Assembly: GCA_009700155.1 (NCBI GenBank) | Contig: WLMP01000055.1 | Location: 1 to 6,119, forward strand | Length of the DNA stretch: 6,119 nucleotides | Origin: Actinomycetota bacterium | GTDB lineage: Bacteria > Actinomycetota > Actinomycetes > Nanopelagicales > Nanopelagicaceae | Reading direction: 5' to 3' | Shown here: piece after piece, positions 5,054 to 6,119 of the stretch | How the letters are laid out: every line of letters begins with the position of its first letter | Position numbering within the stretch: position 1 is the stretch's first letter | Notes under the pieces: model-generated | Told to the model about the DNA's origin: nothing | Database searches by the model: none | Seen by the model: the letters and a program-made list of their open reading frames with translations, nothing else | Made by a program: the position numbers and the translations under genes

Positions 5054-6119
5054 CTAATTTGAGATTTTTGCCAAGTTGAGCGCATTTTTAATGATCTGAC
5101 CCACAGTTTCGACTTCAATTAGGAAGCCATCATGGCCAAATGGGGAGGAGATGGTGTGCAGGGTGGTCACATCTGGGGCTAGCTCAGCAATCTCCTGCTG
5201 CAACCTGGGTGGGAATAATCGATCATTATCAATTGAAACCACATGGATTGGGGCTTTAATTTTCGCAAGCGCTGCTGCTACCCCACCACGATCTCTACCA
5301 ACATCATGGGAGATCATCGCCTCAGTTAGTGAAATATAAGTATTGGCATCAAATCTTTTTGCCAACTTTTGCGCTTGATAATCTAGATAAGACTCAACGG
5401 CAAATCTGCCTGTGTCATCGCCTTGTAATTCTCGACCAAAGCGAACATCCATCTCAGATTCAGTGCGATAAGTTAAATGTGCAATTCTTCTTGCAATTCC
5501 CATACCTTCAATTGGGCCAATATCTTGTTCATAGTAATCACCATTATTAAAGTGCGGGTCTGATTTTATTGCCCTAATTTGAATTGTGGCAGTACCAATT
5601 TGATCACCGGTTGCAACTGCTGATGAACCAATGGTGCAGATTGCGCCAATTAAATTTGGATGCTCAATCGCCCACTCCAGGCTTCGCATGCCACCTAGGG
5701 ATGGACCAACTGATAATTGGTACTTACTTACACCAATTTTTTTAGTAAAAGCTAACTCTGCCGCCACCATATCCCTAATGGTCAGTGATGGAAATCTAGA
5801 TCCCCACCTTTTGCCATCTGGTGCTAACGAAGATGGGCCAGTACTTCCTTGGCAGCCACCAATAGTGTTTGGACAAACTACATAAAATTTATTGGTATCA
5901 AATGGTAAACCGGGGCCAACCATCTGCGGCCACCAACCATTAACATCGGCCCAGCCAGTTAATGCATGATTTACTAATATTGCATTGTCACCTGCTGAAT
6001 TTAACTTTCCCCAACTTTGATAAGCAATTGTTACATCGGGCAATATCTGCCCAGACTCCAGCGTTAAATCACCAATTTTTAGAAATTGGCGATCACCGGG
6101 GTCATGGTATTCAAGCCAT
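5054..6119 (-). CDS. metX: Homoserine O-acetyltransferase MetX (N-terminus cut by window edge)
   Basis: MetX is an alpha/beta-hydrolase-fold acyltransferase that transfers an acyl group, normally acetyl from acetyl-CoA, to the homoserine hydroxyl, the first committed step of methionine synthesis. The frame is open to the right edge: 354 residues are present, starting with WLEYHDPGD, so only a short N-terminal piece is missing. Visible are LPDVTIAYQSWG (26-37), HALTG (51-55), the nucleophile motif GPSLGGM (Ser140), the acid in DRLFPP (Asp299) and GHDGFLIE (His329), which complete the Ser-Asp-His triad. The TTG at 6041-6043 lies inside the conserved LPDVTIAY block and is not the start. Some MetX-fold enzymes use succinyl-CoA or act on serine, so acetyl specificity is likely but not shown. 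It is co-oriented with rpoD, 109 bp upstream of it, with no visible terminator between. Confidence 0.93.
   Translation of the reverse strand, partial: WLEYHDPGDRQFLKIGDLTLESGQILPDVTIAYQSWGKLNSAGDNAILVNHALTGWADVNGWWPQMVGPGLPFDTNKFYVVCPNTIGGCQGSTGPSSLAPDGKRWGSRFPSLTIRDMVAAELAFTKKIGVSKYQLSVGPSLGGMRSLEWAIEHPNLIGAICTIGSSAVATGDQIGTATIQIRAIKSDPHFNNGDYYEQDIGPIEGMGIARRIAHLTYRTESEMDVRFGRELQGDDTGRFAVESYLDYQAQKLAKRFDANTYISLTEAMISHDVGRDRGGVAAALAKIKAPIHVVSIDNDRLFPPRLQQEIAELAPDVTTLHTISSPFGHDGFLIEVETVGQIIKNALNLAKISN

Noticed and set aside
4787..5062. 91-codon + strand open frame with a hydrophobic, membrane-like translation
   Set aside because: It is the antisense of the lysine-rich start of rpoD; AAA/AAG codons read backward as Phe/Leu, which creates the false membrane look. 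It has no ribosome site or family resemblance.

Overview
The window reads as ordinary chromosomal housekeeping DNA from a streamlined, low-GC actinobacterium. Base composition is roughly 40-45% GC (sampled by eye). The protein sequences are typically actinobacterial: a HrdB/SigA-type sigma factor with a long lysine-rich and acidic N-terminus, a ParE with the EGDSALGT form of the TOPRIM motif, and a DUF7455 Cys/His protein lying between the sigma factor and parE. I recall the same neighbourhood (hrdB, small protein, parE) from Streptomyces. Low GC, very short spacers and overlapping genes point to a freshwater planktonic lineage such as acI / Nanopelagicales. That placement is inference, not proof.

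Layout, left to right. Bases 1-630 (+) hold the second ATPase domain of an ABC-F protein, cut by the window edge. It converges on parE (627-2750, -), and the two stop codons share the bases TTAA. A 184-bp divergent spacer (2751-2934) separates parE from a 71-residue DUF7455 protein (2935-3150, +). That gene in turn converges on a CDGSH iron-sulfur protein (3147-3338, -), again sharing TTAA. The CDGSH gene lies 25 bp downstream of the principal sigma factor rpoD (3364-4944, -) and is probably cotranscribed with it. Upstream of rpoD, a 109-bp spacer separates it from metX (5054-6119, -), whose N-terminus is cut by the right edge.

The genes cover core functions: translation (ABC-F), chromosome decatenation (ParE), promoter recognition (RpoD), methionine synthesis (MetX) and a small Fe-S protein. 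I found no mobile element, CRISPR array, tRNA, rRNA, toxin-antitoxin pair or defence system.

The points most worth a second look are in the short non-coding stretches. The rpoD promoter has a consensus TATAAT whose upstream side carries a perfect actinobacterial DnaA box, TTGTCCACA. The predicted rpoD leader is almost filled by a two-tier stem-loop starting 2 nt after the predicted transcription start. Both convergent gene pairs end on a shared TTAA that sits inside an inverted repeat. The parE/DUF7455 spacer has an imperfect 24-bp palindrome.
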